A stretch of 64,000 nucleotides of DNA from Gaertneriomyces semiglobifer (GCA_025558075.1 JAHLKF010000045.1:1-64000); one strand, 5' to 3'. Positions 52,409-60,857 are shown, counted from the first letter of the stretch. Numbers and translations are program-made. The notes: generated by a model from the sequence alone, not told the origin.

Positions 52409-52609
52409 ATGCATAGCGAGTACGAGTACACTGCTACTGTCAATCGCTTTGGAACTGTCAATACTGTTCAAGCACCATCTATACGTGCTTTGGCTAAAAA
52501 GTTGGATCTCTCCCATTTAACCGTAAGGAAATTAGTATATAACGACGCCAATAGTCACTGGAGCCCGTACATTTCTATTGAACGAAAACCAAAACAAAAA
52601 AGTATTTAA
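52409..52609 (+). CDS. Small helix-turn-helix protein
   Basis: 66 residues. The central part, IRALAKKLDLSHLTVRKLVY, has the spacing of a helix-turn-helix. A YEYTATVNRFG strand region precedes it. The gene overlaps the next one by about 30 bases in another frame, so the two are likely co-expressed. Candidate DNA binder for the GTAGCC iterons that surround the cassette; that link is inference. Confidence 0.55.
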   Translation: MHSEYEYTATVNRFGTVNTVQAPSIRALAKKLDLSHLTVRKLVYNDANSHWSPYISIERKPKQKSI

Positions 52610-53282
52610 ACGGATATCGAATATCAAATATAGAAGAGTAGTAAATAAACATACTATGGGCTTTCCGGAGATCTTTATTGAAAAACTCCTTGAGGCTTCA
52701 GTGGCTGATAACTATGACGATGCCATAATGGAATGGAAAGTCGAGAGTTATGAGCATAGCAAAGCAAATCGCTGTATTTGTTCACACGAGATAGTCCATA
52801 ACTGCTATGTCACAAGTGTGTTGACGGGAAAACAACTGATCATAGAGAACTGTTGTATTAACAAGTTCTTTCCGGAAGAGGAAGTTGCAGAAGCACTACG
52901 ACTTCGGCGTGAATGTCATAACAAAACCCGACAGTGTTTGCTTTGTAACAAACGGTATAGAAAGGAGGGTGCTTTGAACGACACCATGTGCGACTATTGT
53001 TTTTCTAATAATTTGCAATGCATTGATTGTAACCAGTATTATGATTGTTCTGATGTCAAAAAACGAACATGGTGTGACCGCTGTCCACCATGTTGGCAAG
53101 AATTCAAGGGGCTACCTGTTACGTATCGCCGCTTTGTCATGTTACCGTCTAGAAGAAAAACCAAGGATTGCGAAATATGTAACAAACAAATACCGCGTTT
53201 GCCTTTATGGAGTACATATTGTGGAAATTGTTACAGCAAGTCTCGGAGGAAGGCAAATGCAAACAAAATGTTTGCGGACTAG
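52578..53282 (+). CDS. Cys-rich zinc-binding protein of the giant-virus/PLV type
   Basis: A 234-residue protein. The segment WKVESYEHSKANRCICSHEI then LIIENCCINKFF resembles a widespread large-DNA-virus domain in which CxC and a CC/CI-x-x-F motif flank strands. Further zinc pairs follow: CLLCNKRY, CDYC, CIDCNQYYDC, CDRCPPC, CEICNKQ and CGNC. A start at MGFPEIFIEKLLEASV (about 52656) is equally likely. Role unknown; nucleic-acid or protein binding is plausible. Last gene of the cassette, ending 19 bases before the right repeat. Confidence 0.6.
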   Translation: MNENQNKKVFKRISNIKYRRVVNKHTMGFPEIFIEKLLEASVADNYDDAIMEWKVESYEHSKANRCICSHEIVHNCYVTSVLTGKQLIIENCCINKFFPEEEVAEALRLRRECHNKTRQCLLCNKRYRKEGALNDTMCDYCFSNNLQCIDCNQYYDCSDVKKRTWCDRCPPCWQEFKGLPVTYRRFVMLPSRRKTKDCEICNKQIPRLPLWSTYCGNCYSKSRRKANANKMFAD

Positions 53283-53301
53283 AAGAGTTCTTCAAAGTCA
53301 T

Positions 53302-53543
53302 TTGTAGCCTTGTGTAGCCCTGTGTAGCCTTTTCGTGGCTACACTCCATAACTGGAGTGAGGAATCGTCTTTAAATAACATGTTATATAGATAATTTTAT
53401 GGAAAGAAAAAGTGTAGCCCTTGTAGGCATCATTTCAGAGTGTTTTATATATTTTGAAAAAAATTTCAATTTTGAAAATCGTTTTTGAAAATTGAAATTG
53501 AAAGAGAAGGAAAACGGGTGCTACAAGGGCTACAAGGCTACAA
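53302..53543 (-). repeat. GTAGCC-iteron repeat, copy R3 (right inverted repeat)
   Basis: Reverse-complement of R2 over its length, with the outermost TTGTAGCCTTGTAGCCCTTG preserved exactly and the TTTCAATTTTCAAAAACGAT block in the middle conserved. The remaining 53544-53675 has no gene. Confidence 0.88.
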
Positions 53544-53675
53544 AACACACTGAGGCATTTTTCCGGTAAGCGCTAAAAAGTATTTTTAGACGATGAATGG
53601 AATCGGAGGGCGGCGGCGGTTTCTTTTCTTTTTTTGAAAAGGAAAGTTTTTTCTGAAGGACATTGAGTTCACGCA

Positions 53676-53804
53676 AAAATATAAAAGGGTGGTGTTATCG
53701 ATGTCTTCCCTCCTCTGTTATCAATTCAAAAACGCTTTCTTCGACCACTCCTGGAGCATCTTCCCTGCACTCCTGGAGCATCTTCCCTGCACTCTGGAGC
53801 AAGT
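53676..53804 (+). promoter_or_regulatory. Promoter and CTCCTGGAGC repeats upstream of the zinc-knuckle gene
   Basis: AAATATAAAAGGG (TATA box) at about 53677, then from 53746 two complete copies of ACTCCTGGAGCATCTTCCCT plus GC and a third short copy ending GGAGCAAGTTATCTC. The last segment recurs, inverted, at 60851-60870. Confidence 0.65.
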
Positions 53805-53849
53805 TATCTCAACAATCTTTTTCTGCGACCATCTTACGCCTTTTCACAA

Positions 53850-54656
53850 ATGGCAGACAAAAAACCCTTAGCCCGTCTTGCCAGCCAACAGGTTTTACTC
53901 ATGACCGGTAAAGGCACTAAGGAAGACACTGCCATTTCTAGACGTATTGCAACCAACGGCTACACGGACAAGGACCTTTTGTGGGAGATGGTAGAATTCG
54001 TCAAAGTGGAAGACAAGGTGAACGCCGAACTTGCTAGTAGTGCTCGCGCTCTCAACGATCGCATTGCCTTGCATAATTTCAGACTTGACAACATTCCGAC
54101 TGATGAATTCATAGAGATGTATGTAAGCGACGACGGCTTTAAAAAATTCACCGACCGTTATCATCATCCTGGTGTCGTGCATAAACTTGGAAATATGTAC
54201 GGACTCAAGAATTTAATCCGGAACTCGGGCTACAGTCAGTTCCCCCAAGGTGCCCCAGGCAACAGTGGCGGGTACCACACACCCTCCCAACGCCCATTAC
54301 TTCCGGACCCGATCAACAGTGGCTCCTACAACACCGTCCAACCCAGAGCATTGCTTCCGCCTCCTGGTACAAGCGTAGAGGGGGCATCCACGGTTGAAAT
54401 TCCAACTTCCCCTGTGTCACCGGATTCAACATCTTCAACACCTTCAACACCTCAAAGTGCAAGACGCAGATCCGAGAATGATGCTGGTCAGCCTCCTGCT
54501 AAACGGAGGCAAACGAAGTGTGGAAATTGCAATAAAGAGGGACATAGGAAGAACCGTTGCGAAGACCCGTGTTCCAAATGTAATCAAAAACATCCGGGAA
54601 AACCGTGCCCACCGTCGGAAATGAACCAAGCGTCCGCATCAACAGACGCTGAGTAG
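53850..54656 (+). CDS. Twin zinc-knuckle (CCHC) protein, element C
   Basis: A 268-residue protein: helical N-terminal domain (DKDLLWEMVEFVKVEDKVNA; EFIEMYVSDDGFKKF), Pro/Ser-rich linker with a basic patch (SARRRSENDAG; PAKRRQTK), and two knuckles, CGNCNKEGHRKNRC and CSKCNQKHPGKPC. It ends NQASASTDAE. Orthologous to 31639-32250 in element B, with which it shares the knuckle pair and the ASASTD end. The helical domain may be Gag-like or a core protein; this is not established. Nucleic-acid binding inferred. Confidence 0.65.
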   Translation: MADKKPLARLASQQVLLMTGKGTKEDTAISRRIATNGYTDKDLLWEMVEFVKVEDKVNAELASSARALNDRIALHNFRLDNIPTDEFIEMYVSDDGFKKFTDRYHHPGVVHKLGNMYGLKNLIRNSGYSQFPQGAPGNSGGYHTPSQRPLLPDPINSGSYNTVQPRALLPPPGTSVEGASTVEIPTSPVSPDSTSSTPSTPQSARRRSENDAGQPPAKRRQTKCGNCNKEGHRKNRCEDPCSKCNQKHPGKPCPPSEMNQASASTDAE

Positions 54657-54711
54657 TGTAGTTATCATGTGTTGCGTTATCATGTGTTGTGTGTTTCATG
54701 TGTTGTGTTTT

Positions 54712-54945
54712 TCATGCATGTGTTGCATTGTATTTTTCAATACAATTCTCATCGTCCGAGTCAGGTAGCAGTACGAAATCTTTGACTTTGCGGCGTCTAT
54801 TCCAGCATTCGACGCAATACGGTCTAGATCTTAATTTTGGAATAATCGTTCCGCAATCCTTGCATGTTGTGCAGCGTTCAGGGATAATAAGGTTTCCTTC
54901 AGAGTCATACTTCGGTGTATAAACGGGAAATGTTTCTTTGGCCAT
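54712..54945 (-). CDS. Small zinc-ribbon protein
   Basis: 77 residues, with CTTCKDCG and CVECWNRRR as two Cys pairs about 20 residues apart, the spacing of a zinc ribbon, and an acidic C-terminus (LLPDSDDENCIEKY). Possibly a transcription factor of TFIIS/late-factor style, but too short to assign. Confidence 0.5.
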   Translation of the reverse strand: MAKETFPVYTPKYDSEGNLIIPERCTTCKDCGTIIPKLRSRPYCVECWNRRRKVKDFVLLPDSDDENCIEKYNATHA

Positions 54946-55051
54946 GTTGTGATATCTTTAATTAGGAAACAAGGGAATAAATTGGTTGTGCGGTTGAACC
55001 AGAATGTATAAGTTCTGTGCCAATGTTTAAATAGAGTTATTTGTATTAGAA

Positions 55052-55378
55052 ATGGCTTCGAAATGGTGTTCGCGTCCTCAGAACATGGGGATATCTGACA
55101 TTGCAGATAATATAATTCGATATGCTATGCGGTTAACTCCAGCGAAACGAAAAGAGTTCTCCGCAGATATCGAGCAGCATAGCGAAGCGTTTGGAGAAGA
55201 AGTCATAAAGGCACTTAAGGCTTGCGTTTTACTTGATGAGTTATCTGAAAAGCACCCTGCTACAAAGAAGAGGGAAGTCACAAAGAAGAAAGCCTCGAAA
55301 CCGATACCAAAGGAAACGAGCACACCGAGCGGACCACCGAGCATTGTATTTGACAAGGAGGATGAGTCAGACGATTAA
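55052..55378 (+). CDS. Small hypothetical protein, element C
   Basis: 108 residues; N-terminal helical domain (ISDIADNIIRYAMRLTPAKR, EEVIKALKACVLLDEL), then a Lys/Pro-rich and acidic tail (KKREVTKKKASKP, FDKEDESDD). Not recognised. The gap to the MCP (55379-55615) has no gene. Confidence 0.45.
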   Translation: MASKWCSRPQNMGISDIADNIIRYAMRLTPAKRKEFSADIEQHSEAFGEEVIKALKACVLLDELSEKHPATKKREVTKKKASKPIPKETSTPSGPPSIVFDKEDESDD

Positions 55379-55615
55379 GTGGAGTGCGTATAAATAAAAG
55401 TGTTTAGATTTCTATGACGGATTGAGTATTCGTCACAGAAATCTCTGTGGAGCCTGCTTATTCGGTCGGAAGTGCTCATAGCCGGTTACTTGTTGTTTAT
55501 GGTGGCTTTAACGTAGTAACAAAACATGCCTATAAAACAAATTTTAATCAGCAAAAGCAAACTGATTTTGGGATCTTGAGAGCAGTGCTCCCAATTGTAT
55601 ACTTTGAAAAAAGAT

Positions 55616-56851
55616 TTAAATAACCGCAACGACGGTACCAATACTCAGCGTACAGTTCTCAGAAAAATTTACTAAGAGTCGTACGGACACAGGAACCGGA
55701 GTTTCGTGTTCCGTGTGAATGCGAAGCAAAGAGTCTGTACCGACAAAGGACAATGCCGCGTTTGTTGCTTCGGTTCTGTCTTGGAAAGACCAACCGAAAG
55801 AGAACTGTTTCGTGTCATAATCAGCAAATGATATATCCAAATCTCCCAATCGGTCAAAGTTATTCTGGCTTAACTGACTAACCAACAAGGTTTGATTATC
55901 TGTAGGAGAATGTGTAAATCCTGTAGTACCTTGTGGGATTGCAAGAGAACCAACCATAAGACGCCATTCTCTGAGATTCTGGGAAGAATAGTTCAGAGCC
56001 GGGTCTTTGGAAGAATCAGTATTAGCGGTGTCGAGAAATGTTGCATCAAATCCTTGTAGCGACCTGACTCCTGACATATGTAAAATGAATGTATTTCTTT
56101 TGCCTCCGGATGCAGCCACTTCCGTCTGCGTAGTCCGAGTATAGTCATAGTAAATGCTTTTACCGTCAGCAATTGCTCTGGTTATGTTGACGACAGTTTC
56201 GGGAGGAGGAGTTACGTAGGGCATGAGAAGACGAATATTGGTAACACGGATTTCGTCGACATTCCCGCTCTGGAAAACGGTTTGTGGATCGGCAAGAACA
56301 ATTGAAAACTCGATTGCCTGGTTGGCTAGAGACCAGGTGTGGAAAAACTGGTCTTGATTAGGATGACAGAACCCTACCCAGGGGTGCATATTCATCGAGA
56401 CGGTTGAACGAGTTTCGAACATGTTGGTGTTCCCATATCCGGACAGTTGTCTCAAAAGTTTCTTTTGACCGAGAGGCAGGTTCTTATATACGGAATTTAG
56501 ATATGCAGGAAAATTGTCAATTTTCTCCACTATAATTCCCGCCGCCCGAATTGTCAAAGATTGAATTATCGACTCCATTCCTAGATATGAGTTCTTGATA
56601 CCTGCTCCAGGTGTTACAAGAGTCCCATTATTATACGCGGAAATATCCATGGAGAGAATCATCCTTTTCAAGTCGAATGATTGTGCATCAGCATTGCATA
56701 CAATTCGAATGGGAGTCAAATTGCGATTTTTTGATGTATATTCCGCTTGACCGATTGGAGAGAACGAAAAAATCCCTTCCCCACGAGGGTCTGCATAACT
56801 CCTTGCGAATGTTTGAGTATTCACCAACCAGTTCTTAGGAATTTCAGACAT
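55616..56851 (-). CDS. Double jelly-roll major capsid protein, element C (PLV type)
   Basis: A 411-residue MCP. It begins MSEIPKNWLVNTQTFARSYA, has MILSMDISAYNNGTLV and GMESIIQSLTIRAAG early strands, MNMHPWVGFCHPN and FHTWSLANQAIEFSIVLAD in the middle, and a late NIRLLMPYVTPPPETVV strand pattern, all of the kind seen in PLV MCPs. It heads a minus-strand block with the charged protein and the penton gene, and the ATPase is divergent from them. It is shorter than the element A MCP and has no obvious sequence similarity to it. Frame intact. Confidence 0.75.
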   Translation of the reverse strand: MSEIPKNWLVNTQTFARSYADPRGEGIFSFSPIGQAEYTSKNRNLTPIRIVCNADAQSFDLKRMILSMDISAYNNGTLVTPGAGIKNSYLGMESIIQSLTIRAAGIIVEKIDNFPAYLNSVYKNLPLGQKKLLRQLSGYGNTNMFETRSTVSMNMHPWVGFCHPNQDQFFHTWSLANQAIEFSIVLADPQTVFQSGNVDEIRVTNIRLLMPYVTPPPETVVNITRAIADGKSIYYDYTRTTQTEVAASGGKRNTFILHMSGVRSLQGFDATFLDTANTDSSKDPALNYSSQNLREWRLMVGSLAIPQGTTGFTHSPTDNQTLLVSQLSQNNFDRLGDLDISFADYDTKQFSFGWSFQDRTEATNAALSFVGTDSLLRIHTEHETPVPVSVRLLVNFSENCTLSIGTVVAVI

Positions 56852-56900
56852 GATATATTGTATTCAAGTGTGGTTTAAGAACATGTACATAAAAAAAAAT

Positions 56901-57425
56901 TCATCCATAAATGCCACCATAATTATCAACAAACTCGTTTTGATATTGTGCAGTGTCGAAATGTACAATAGTATTTTTTAGGGCTTTAGCACAAGGTTCA
57001 TTTGCACGAACTTTTCCATGTTGTTTGGCCTTTACCTTCTGTGGTTTTTCAGATTGCTTTTCTTTTTCCAACGCGAGTCGTTTCTTCTCTTCACGAAGAG
57101 CACGCTTCTTTTCACGCTCCTCTTGAAGAATCCTTTTGGCATCTTCTATACGTTTTTTTTCTGCTGCTACGCGACGTTCTTCAGCCCTCTTCTGTTGCAT
57201 AGAGCGTAGTTGCTCTGCCCGGGCCTTTTGCGCCCTCGAGATGGCCTTCTGCTGTTTCTCAGTGAGAATCTTTTTAGGTTTAGGTTTAGGTGTCGGTTCA
57301 GGCTGTAGCGCAACCAGTTGAACAGGTGCTTGAATAGGATCTTGAACAGGCTCTTGTTCAATAACAGGAACTTGTACGATTTCGGGTTCGGTGCTTGAAA
57401 CGTGTGCGTTTTCTTGTTCTGTCAT
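56901..57425 (-). CDS. Lys/Glu-rich coiled-coil protein with LTEKQ motif
   Basis: About 174 residues from MTEQENAHVSSTEPE (in-frame codons upstream to 57449 are less likely). A Pro/Glu/Gln-rich N-terminus, then PKKILTEKQQKAISRAQKA and a long charged helix rich in Arg, Lys and Glu, ending FVDNYGGIYG. Counterpart of 14680-15396 in element A. It lies between the MCP and the penton gene. Likely core or scaffolding protein by analogy; no direct evidence. Confidence 0.6.
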   Translation of the reverse strand: MTEQENAHVSSTEPEIVQVPVIEQEPVQDPIQAPVQLVALQPEPTPKPKPKKILTEKQQKAISRAQKARAEQLRSMQQKRAEERRVAAEKKRIEDAKRILQEEREKKRALREEKKRLALEKEKQSEKPQKVKAKQHGKVRANEPCAKALKNTIVHFDTAQYQNEFVDNYGGIYG

Positions 57426-57467
57426 GTGTGTTTGATGAACAGTCAACAAAAAAAATCATGGTGACAT

Positions 57468-58193
57468 TTATCCTAAATTGTCATTTATATCGTCAGAAAT
57501 CACAAACCGAACAGTTAGAGGGCTATTTAAGGACAACTCATTGCCGGACATACTGTCAATCAGGTGAAATTCGACCTTTGAAACCGTATCATCCACTGGA
57601 AGATATGGACCTGCGGAGTTATCGAAGAAAACAACATCCCCAAAGTTGTCAGGAGTCATAGTAGCAACGACCAACTGCTCCCCTTCGTTAAAATCCGAAA
57701 GGAACTGCACACCGCGAACCAAAATATTACTCGTCAATAGGATGGGATAGGACCCGGACAAGTCGACGGGATTCTTCAGAGTCATCGATTGATAATAACC
57801 AGAATCTTGGTATCGAGATGCACCCATTAAGCGATAAGCAGACGTACCTCTACCAGCATGAAGCAGTTTCAATGTTTTTGTACCGGTTGTCGATATGGTC
57901 AGCCTTCTTGTGACATAGTCGTATGATACCTGGTACGGTTGTGATCCAGCAGCAGTTAACGCATCTCGAAGTGCTGTTGGGAAGTTTGATATCGTATAGT
58001 TCCCTACAGGTAAAGAGGCAATTCTTGGAGAAGATTCGGATTCTTCGATAAACGCAACTTTGTTATTGGTCTGATTGATAAGGTCATAATCCTGTATAAA
58101 GGAAACGCTCAGAATCTTAAGATATTCAACCTTCCTGGGAGGAATGGCAAATGATCTCGATTTCAAACTACAGTAGGTATATTCATATAGCAT
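57468..58193 (-). CDS. Penton-like minor capsid protein, element C
   Basis: A 241-residue protein. VEYLKILSVSFIQDYDLI, VGNYTISNFPTALRDAL and SVSYDYVTRRL-type strands, then PILLTSNILVRGVQFLSDF and KVEFHLIDSMSGNELSLNSP: the last part, strand followed by a turn with xGNxLxLN and a final VRFVISDD strand, is the usual end of a PLV penton. Position between the coiled-coil protein and the divergent ATPase supports this. Frame intact. Confidence 0.68.
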   Translation of the reverse strand: MLYEYTYCSLKSRSFAIPPRKVEYLKILSVSFIQDYDLINQTNNKVAFIEESESSPRIASLPVGNYTISNFPTALRDALTAAGSQPYQVSYDYVTRRLTISTTGTKTLKLLHAGRGTSAYRLMGASRYQDSGYYQSMTLKNPVDLSGSYPILLTSNILVRGVQFLSDFNEGEQLVVATMTPDNFGDVVFFDNSAGPYLPVDDTVSKVEFHLIDSMSGNELSLNSPLTVRFVISDDINDNLG

Positions 58194-58204
58194 CTATCGA
58201 TTTC

Positions 58205-58233
58205 TTCTCTACTTAATGGTAATAAGTAGAGAA
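58205..58233. promoter_or_regulatory. Perfect inverted repeat in the penton/ATPase divergent promoter
   Basis: Arms TTCTCTACTTA (58205-58215) and TAAGTAGAGAA (58223-58233) around a 7-base loop fill most of the 44-base gap between two divergent genes. It could be an operator or a bidirectional promoter element. Confidence 0.7.
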
Positions 58234-58237
58234 AAAA

Positions 58238-58954
58238 ATGAAGACGTTTAAGCCGAAAGCGATATATCCAAAAAATGCGATAAAGGACGATCCTCGAGTA
58301 CCAATTCAAATAGCGAGTCCGCCTCTTTGTACTACATTGGTTGCTCCGAGGAAGTCGGGTAAAAGTGCATTGGTGTGCGGATTAATAGAGGACGTGTATG
58401 GAAAAGTATTTGACGAAGTCATTATTATGTCTGACACGGTACTTTTTGACAAATCCATTCAAGAACTTGCAAGAATTACCAAACACAAGCACATCTACTT
58501 TACAGACGATGTTTCAAATGATTCCATCAAGGAGATCGTGGAGAAACAGAAAGCGACCGGATCACAGAAAAGTGTTCTGCTCTACATAGATGATGCAGCC
58601 GATTCGGCACGGTCAAAAGATCTTAGCCGAGAGTTGGATCGTTTGTACACTAAAGCAAGACACTTTAATATATCAATAATAGTGTGTTGTCAAAGTATCA
58701 CTTCGCAACTCAGTAGGAAACAGAAGAATTGCTCAACAGAATGGATCATATTTAAGAACAACTCTGAAGATATGAAACAACTAGCAAAAGTGCTTTCAAC
58801 AGCATATGCGAATGAAAAGGAAGTCCATGAGTACCTAGTAGAATGCACAAAGGAGCGATATGCTTTTTGCTACATAAGTCTGGCTAAGTCCAGTGCTAAA
58901 GAAATCTATCGATATGCGAATAACGATATAGGATTTCAAGAGTATTTCGCCTAA
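58238..58954 (+). CDS. A32/FtsK-HerA-type genome packaging ATPase, element C
   Basis: A 238-residue protein. Walker A APRKSGKSAL at residues 36-45; Walker B VLLYIDDAADS; a downstream SIIVCCQSIT sensor. It is the same length as, and closely similar to, the element B ATPase. Divergent from the penton and MCP block. It overlaps the end of the next, convergent gene by four bases. Intact, so packaging could work if element C was ever re-expressed. Confidence 0.87.
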   Translation: MKTFKPKAIYPKNAIKDDPRVPIQIASPPLCTTLVAPRKSGKSALVCGLIEDVYGKVFDEVIIMSDTVLFDKSIQELARITKHKHIYFTDDVSNDSIKEIVEKQKATGSQKSVLLYIDDAADSARSKDLSRELDRLYTKARHFNISIIVCCQSITSQLSRKQKNCSTEWIIFKNNSEDMKQLAKVLSTAYANEKEVHEYLVECTKERYAFCYISLAKSSAKEIYRYANNDIGFQEYFA

Positions 58955-59268
58955 GATTGGCGAAGATTGCCTTCAACTTTATCGATAAATTTGTCGCCTT
59001 CTTGTTGAAGTTCAGAGAGTTTTCGAACTGCGGATCCGGACTTTTCGGCTAACCCAGCAGTAAAACCTCTTGCCTTTTCATTGAATAAGGCCGGTGAATC
59101 ATTGACCGCCTTATTGACTCCTTCAATAGCCTTCTGGGCCTTGTTTAAGCCAGATACGGCCCGGCCAGCAAAGGTCCTTCCTTTTGCGAGAAATGATGGA
59201 GCGTTATTCCAGAATGTCTTTAAGCGAGATTTTCCGTTGTTCAGAAATTTAGCAAACGGCATTATCAA
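58951..59268 (-). CDS. Small basic virion-type protein
   Basis: 105 residues, starting MIMPFAKFLNNGKSRLK (an alternative start at 59262). Basic amphipathic N-terminus and a chain of helices (GLNKAQKAIEGVNKAVND; AVRKLSELQQEGDKFIDKV). In composition and place it parallels the second half of 4867-6042 in element A, which also begins with a basic FxKF segment. A membrane-active or DNA-condensing virion protein is suggested, without homologue recognition. Confidence 0.5.
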   Translation of the reverse strand: MIMPFAKFLNNGKSRLKTFWNNAPSFLAKGRTFAGRAVSGLNKAQKAIEGVNKAVNDSPALFNEKARGFTAGLAEKSGSAVRKLSELQQEGDKFIDKVEGNLRQS

Positions 59269-59324
59269 ACAATAGTGGGTTTACTACTAGACAAAGAGAT
59301 TTTTTTGATCTTGATAAGTTAAAG

Positions 59325-60848
59325 ATGGCAACGTATACTGCAAATGTACTCGAGTTCGCTGGGGTAAATCAACAAGCACCAGTTGCGAACATCCAAAGAC
59401 ATCAAATAGGATATGCAGTCGATTTCGACCATTTGGACGAATCTGGGAAACCATCTGTAGTGTTCAGTTGGAATAGAAATATTCATGCAAAAGATCTCGC
59501 GACAAAAAAGAACTATGTTGAACCGGAACATATCACACCCATTCCATCTGCAGAAACACTACGGTTATCTCAAGCCAAGCACCTTACAAAAGCGTACAAA
59601 GACGGTTTGGATTACATTCGGGCGGAAAAAGATTATCGAGAGAAACAAGAATTTCTCGATAGAATCACGCCAGGGAGGCCCCCATGGATCTCCCCACGAG
59701 GGCCAGCAAAAAATCAGGTTTCGATTGGGACAAATACTAGTACATCAGGCCTTCCTGTACCAGATGACAATGGCGTCGTTGCCCATTATCCTGTGGAGGT
59801 GACGGCAATGACTGGTCTAAGGTTTTCGGCACCTCCTGGTGGAAAGGAGCATGTGCCGAAGCCAATGGGACTTGGACAAAGCAACGGTCTTGTGATACGA
59901 ACCGAAGAGACAGAGATTCGTAAAGATCCGGCTACAGGTTTAAGTTTGGTCAATTCCGGTGCAGGAAGTACAACTCCACTCGACCCTATGATCATAACTC
60001 CTGACGAAATTCCTATGCCCGGACTGTACCCCAATTTCCCATCTCCTTCTTCGCCTCTAAGTCATACCTCAGCCAAAAGTCCTGAAGTTGAACAAGCCCC
60101 GTCTATTAATCCAGATGATCTTGTGATTGCATCTACTCGAAAAGATCCGCAAGAAGTTAGTGACATTCTGGAGTCGAACATTATCGACAATCGTTTCATC
60201 TCTACTCCAGCCCGGACACCGTTCCGTTTTAGAGGTCGTCCAAGTGAAGCCCTAGCAGGTCAAAAGCGAAAAGGAACCCCGTTACCACGCCTGGACAAGA
60301 AGAGACAAAGGCGTGAAGAAGAACTAGATGAAATGCAGCCACTGGACGAAATTGCTGTAGTTACCAATATTACCGTTCCTGGTGGGACAGCAACACGTTT
60401 AACGCACAAAAAGGGCCAACAAGAATCTTTGAAGATTATACCCGAGTCGTTGAAATCTGGTGTTAAACGACCAGCGATGAGACAACCGGAGGAGCGACAG
60501 ATTAAAAAGCGTACTCGATTGAATGATGCAGACGAAGATATCGTGAAACTCGAACCAATTGAAAAAGTGGAAAAACAAAGACAAAGGAAACCAACACGCA
60601 ATGTAAATTATACACCTCCTCCTGGTGCGCCACATCCGTTCGACGAAAATCCATGGGAAAGAACAGCAGGCGCGGCAAGGAATCTGCGGCCTATTGCGGC
60701 GTTAAGAGGTAAGAAGGATATCGATTACGCTATGGAACGTTCCGATCCTCTGATTTCAAATGTTTCCATCCCGACTGTAGAACTTCGACGCAGAAAGGCA
60801 GGGCCTTCCTCTACAGAACCTGCTCGAAAGAAACAGAGAATTATCTAA
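59325..60848 (+). CDS. Pro-rich hypothetical virion-associated protein
   Basis: 507 residues. An ordered N-terminus (QIGYAVDFDHLDESGKPS; SFSWNRN-type pattern; a helical LSQAKHLTKAYKDGLDYI), then long Pro/Ser/Thr-rich disordered stretches with basic clusters (LDKKRQRREEEL; RQIKKRTRLN) that could be nuclear targeting signals, and an Arg-rich C-terminus ending ARKKQRII. It lies in the morphogenesis block, between the small basic protein and the repeat array. Possibly a minor capsid or core protein. Not recognised. Confidence 0.5.
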   Translation: MATYTANVLEFAGVNQQAPVANIQRHQIGYAVDFDHLDESGKPSVVFSWNRNIHAKDLATKKNYVEPEHITPIPSAETLRLSQAKHLTKAYKDGLDYIRAEKDYREKQEFLDRITPGRPPWISPRGPAKNQVSIGTNTSTSGLPVPDDNGVVAHYPVEVTAMTGLRFSAPPGGKEHVPKPMGLGQSNGLVIRTEETEIRKDPATGLSLVNSGAGSTTPLDPMIITPDEIPMPGLYPNFPSPSSPLSHTSAKSPEVEQAPSINPDDLVIASTRKDPQEVSDILESNIIDNRFISTPARTPFRFRGRPSEALAGQKRKGTPLPRLDKKRQRREEELDEMQPLDEIAVVTNITVPGGTATRLTHKKGQQESLKIIPESLKSGVKRPAMRQPEERQIKKRTRLNDADEDIVKLEPIEKVEKQRQRKPTRNVNYTPPPGAPHPFDENPWERTAGAARNLRPIAALRGKKDIDYAMERSDPLISNVSIPTVELRRRKAGPSSTEPARKKQRII

Positions 60849-60857
60849 GAGATAACT

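Larger units (their letters stand above)
49452..53543 (+). mobile_element. Replication cassette bounded by inverted GTAGCC-iteron repeats
   Basis: A 4.1-kb unit with ~243-bp inverted repeats at its ends. It holds three genes on one strand: PrimPol-SF3 helicase, a small HTH protein and a Cys-rich protein. No transposase or capsid gene is inside. Target duplications are not seen at the outer ends. It may be a mobile replicon inside element C or simply its origin-plus-replication module. See the findings. Confidence 0.6.

Noticed and set aside
52322..52516. Minus-strand 64-codon frame in the primase-HTH gap
   Set aside because: It overlaps the HTH gene antisense and is AT-rich low-complexity sequence.
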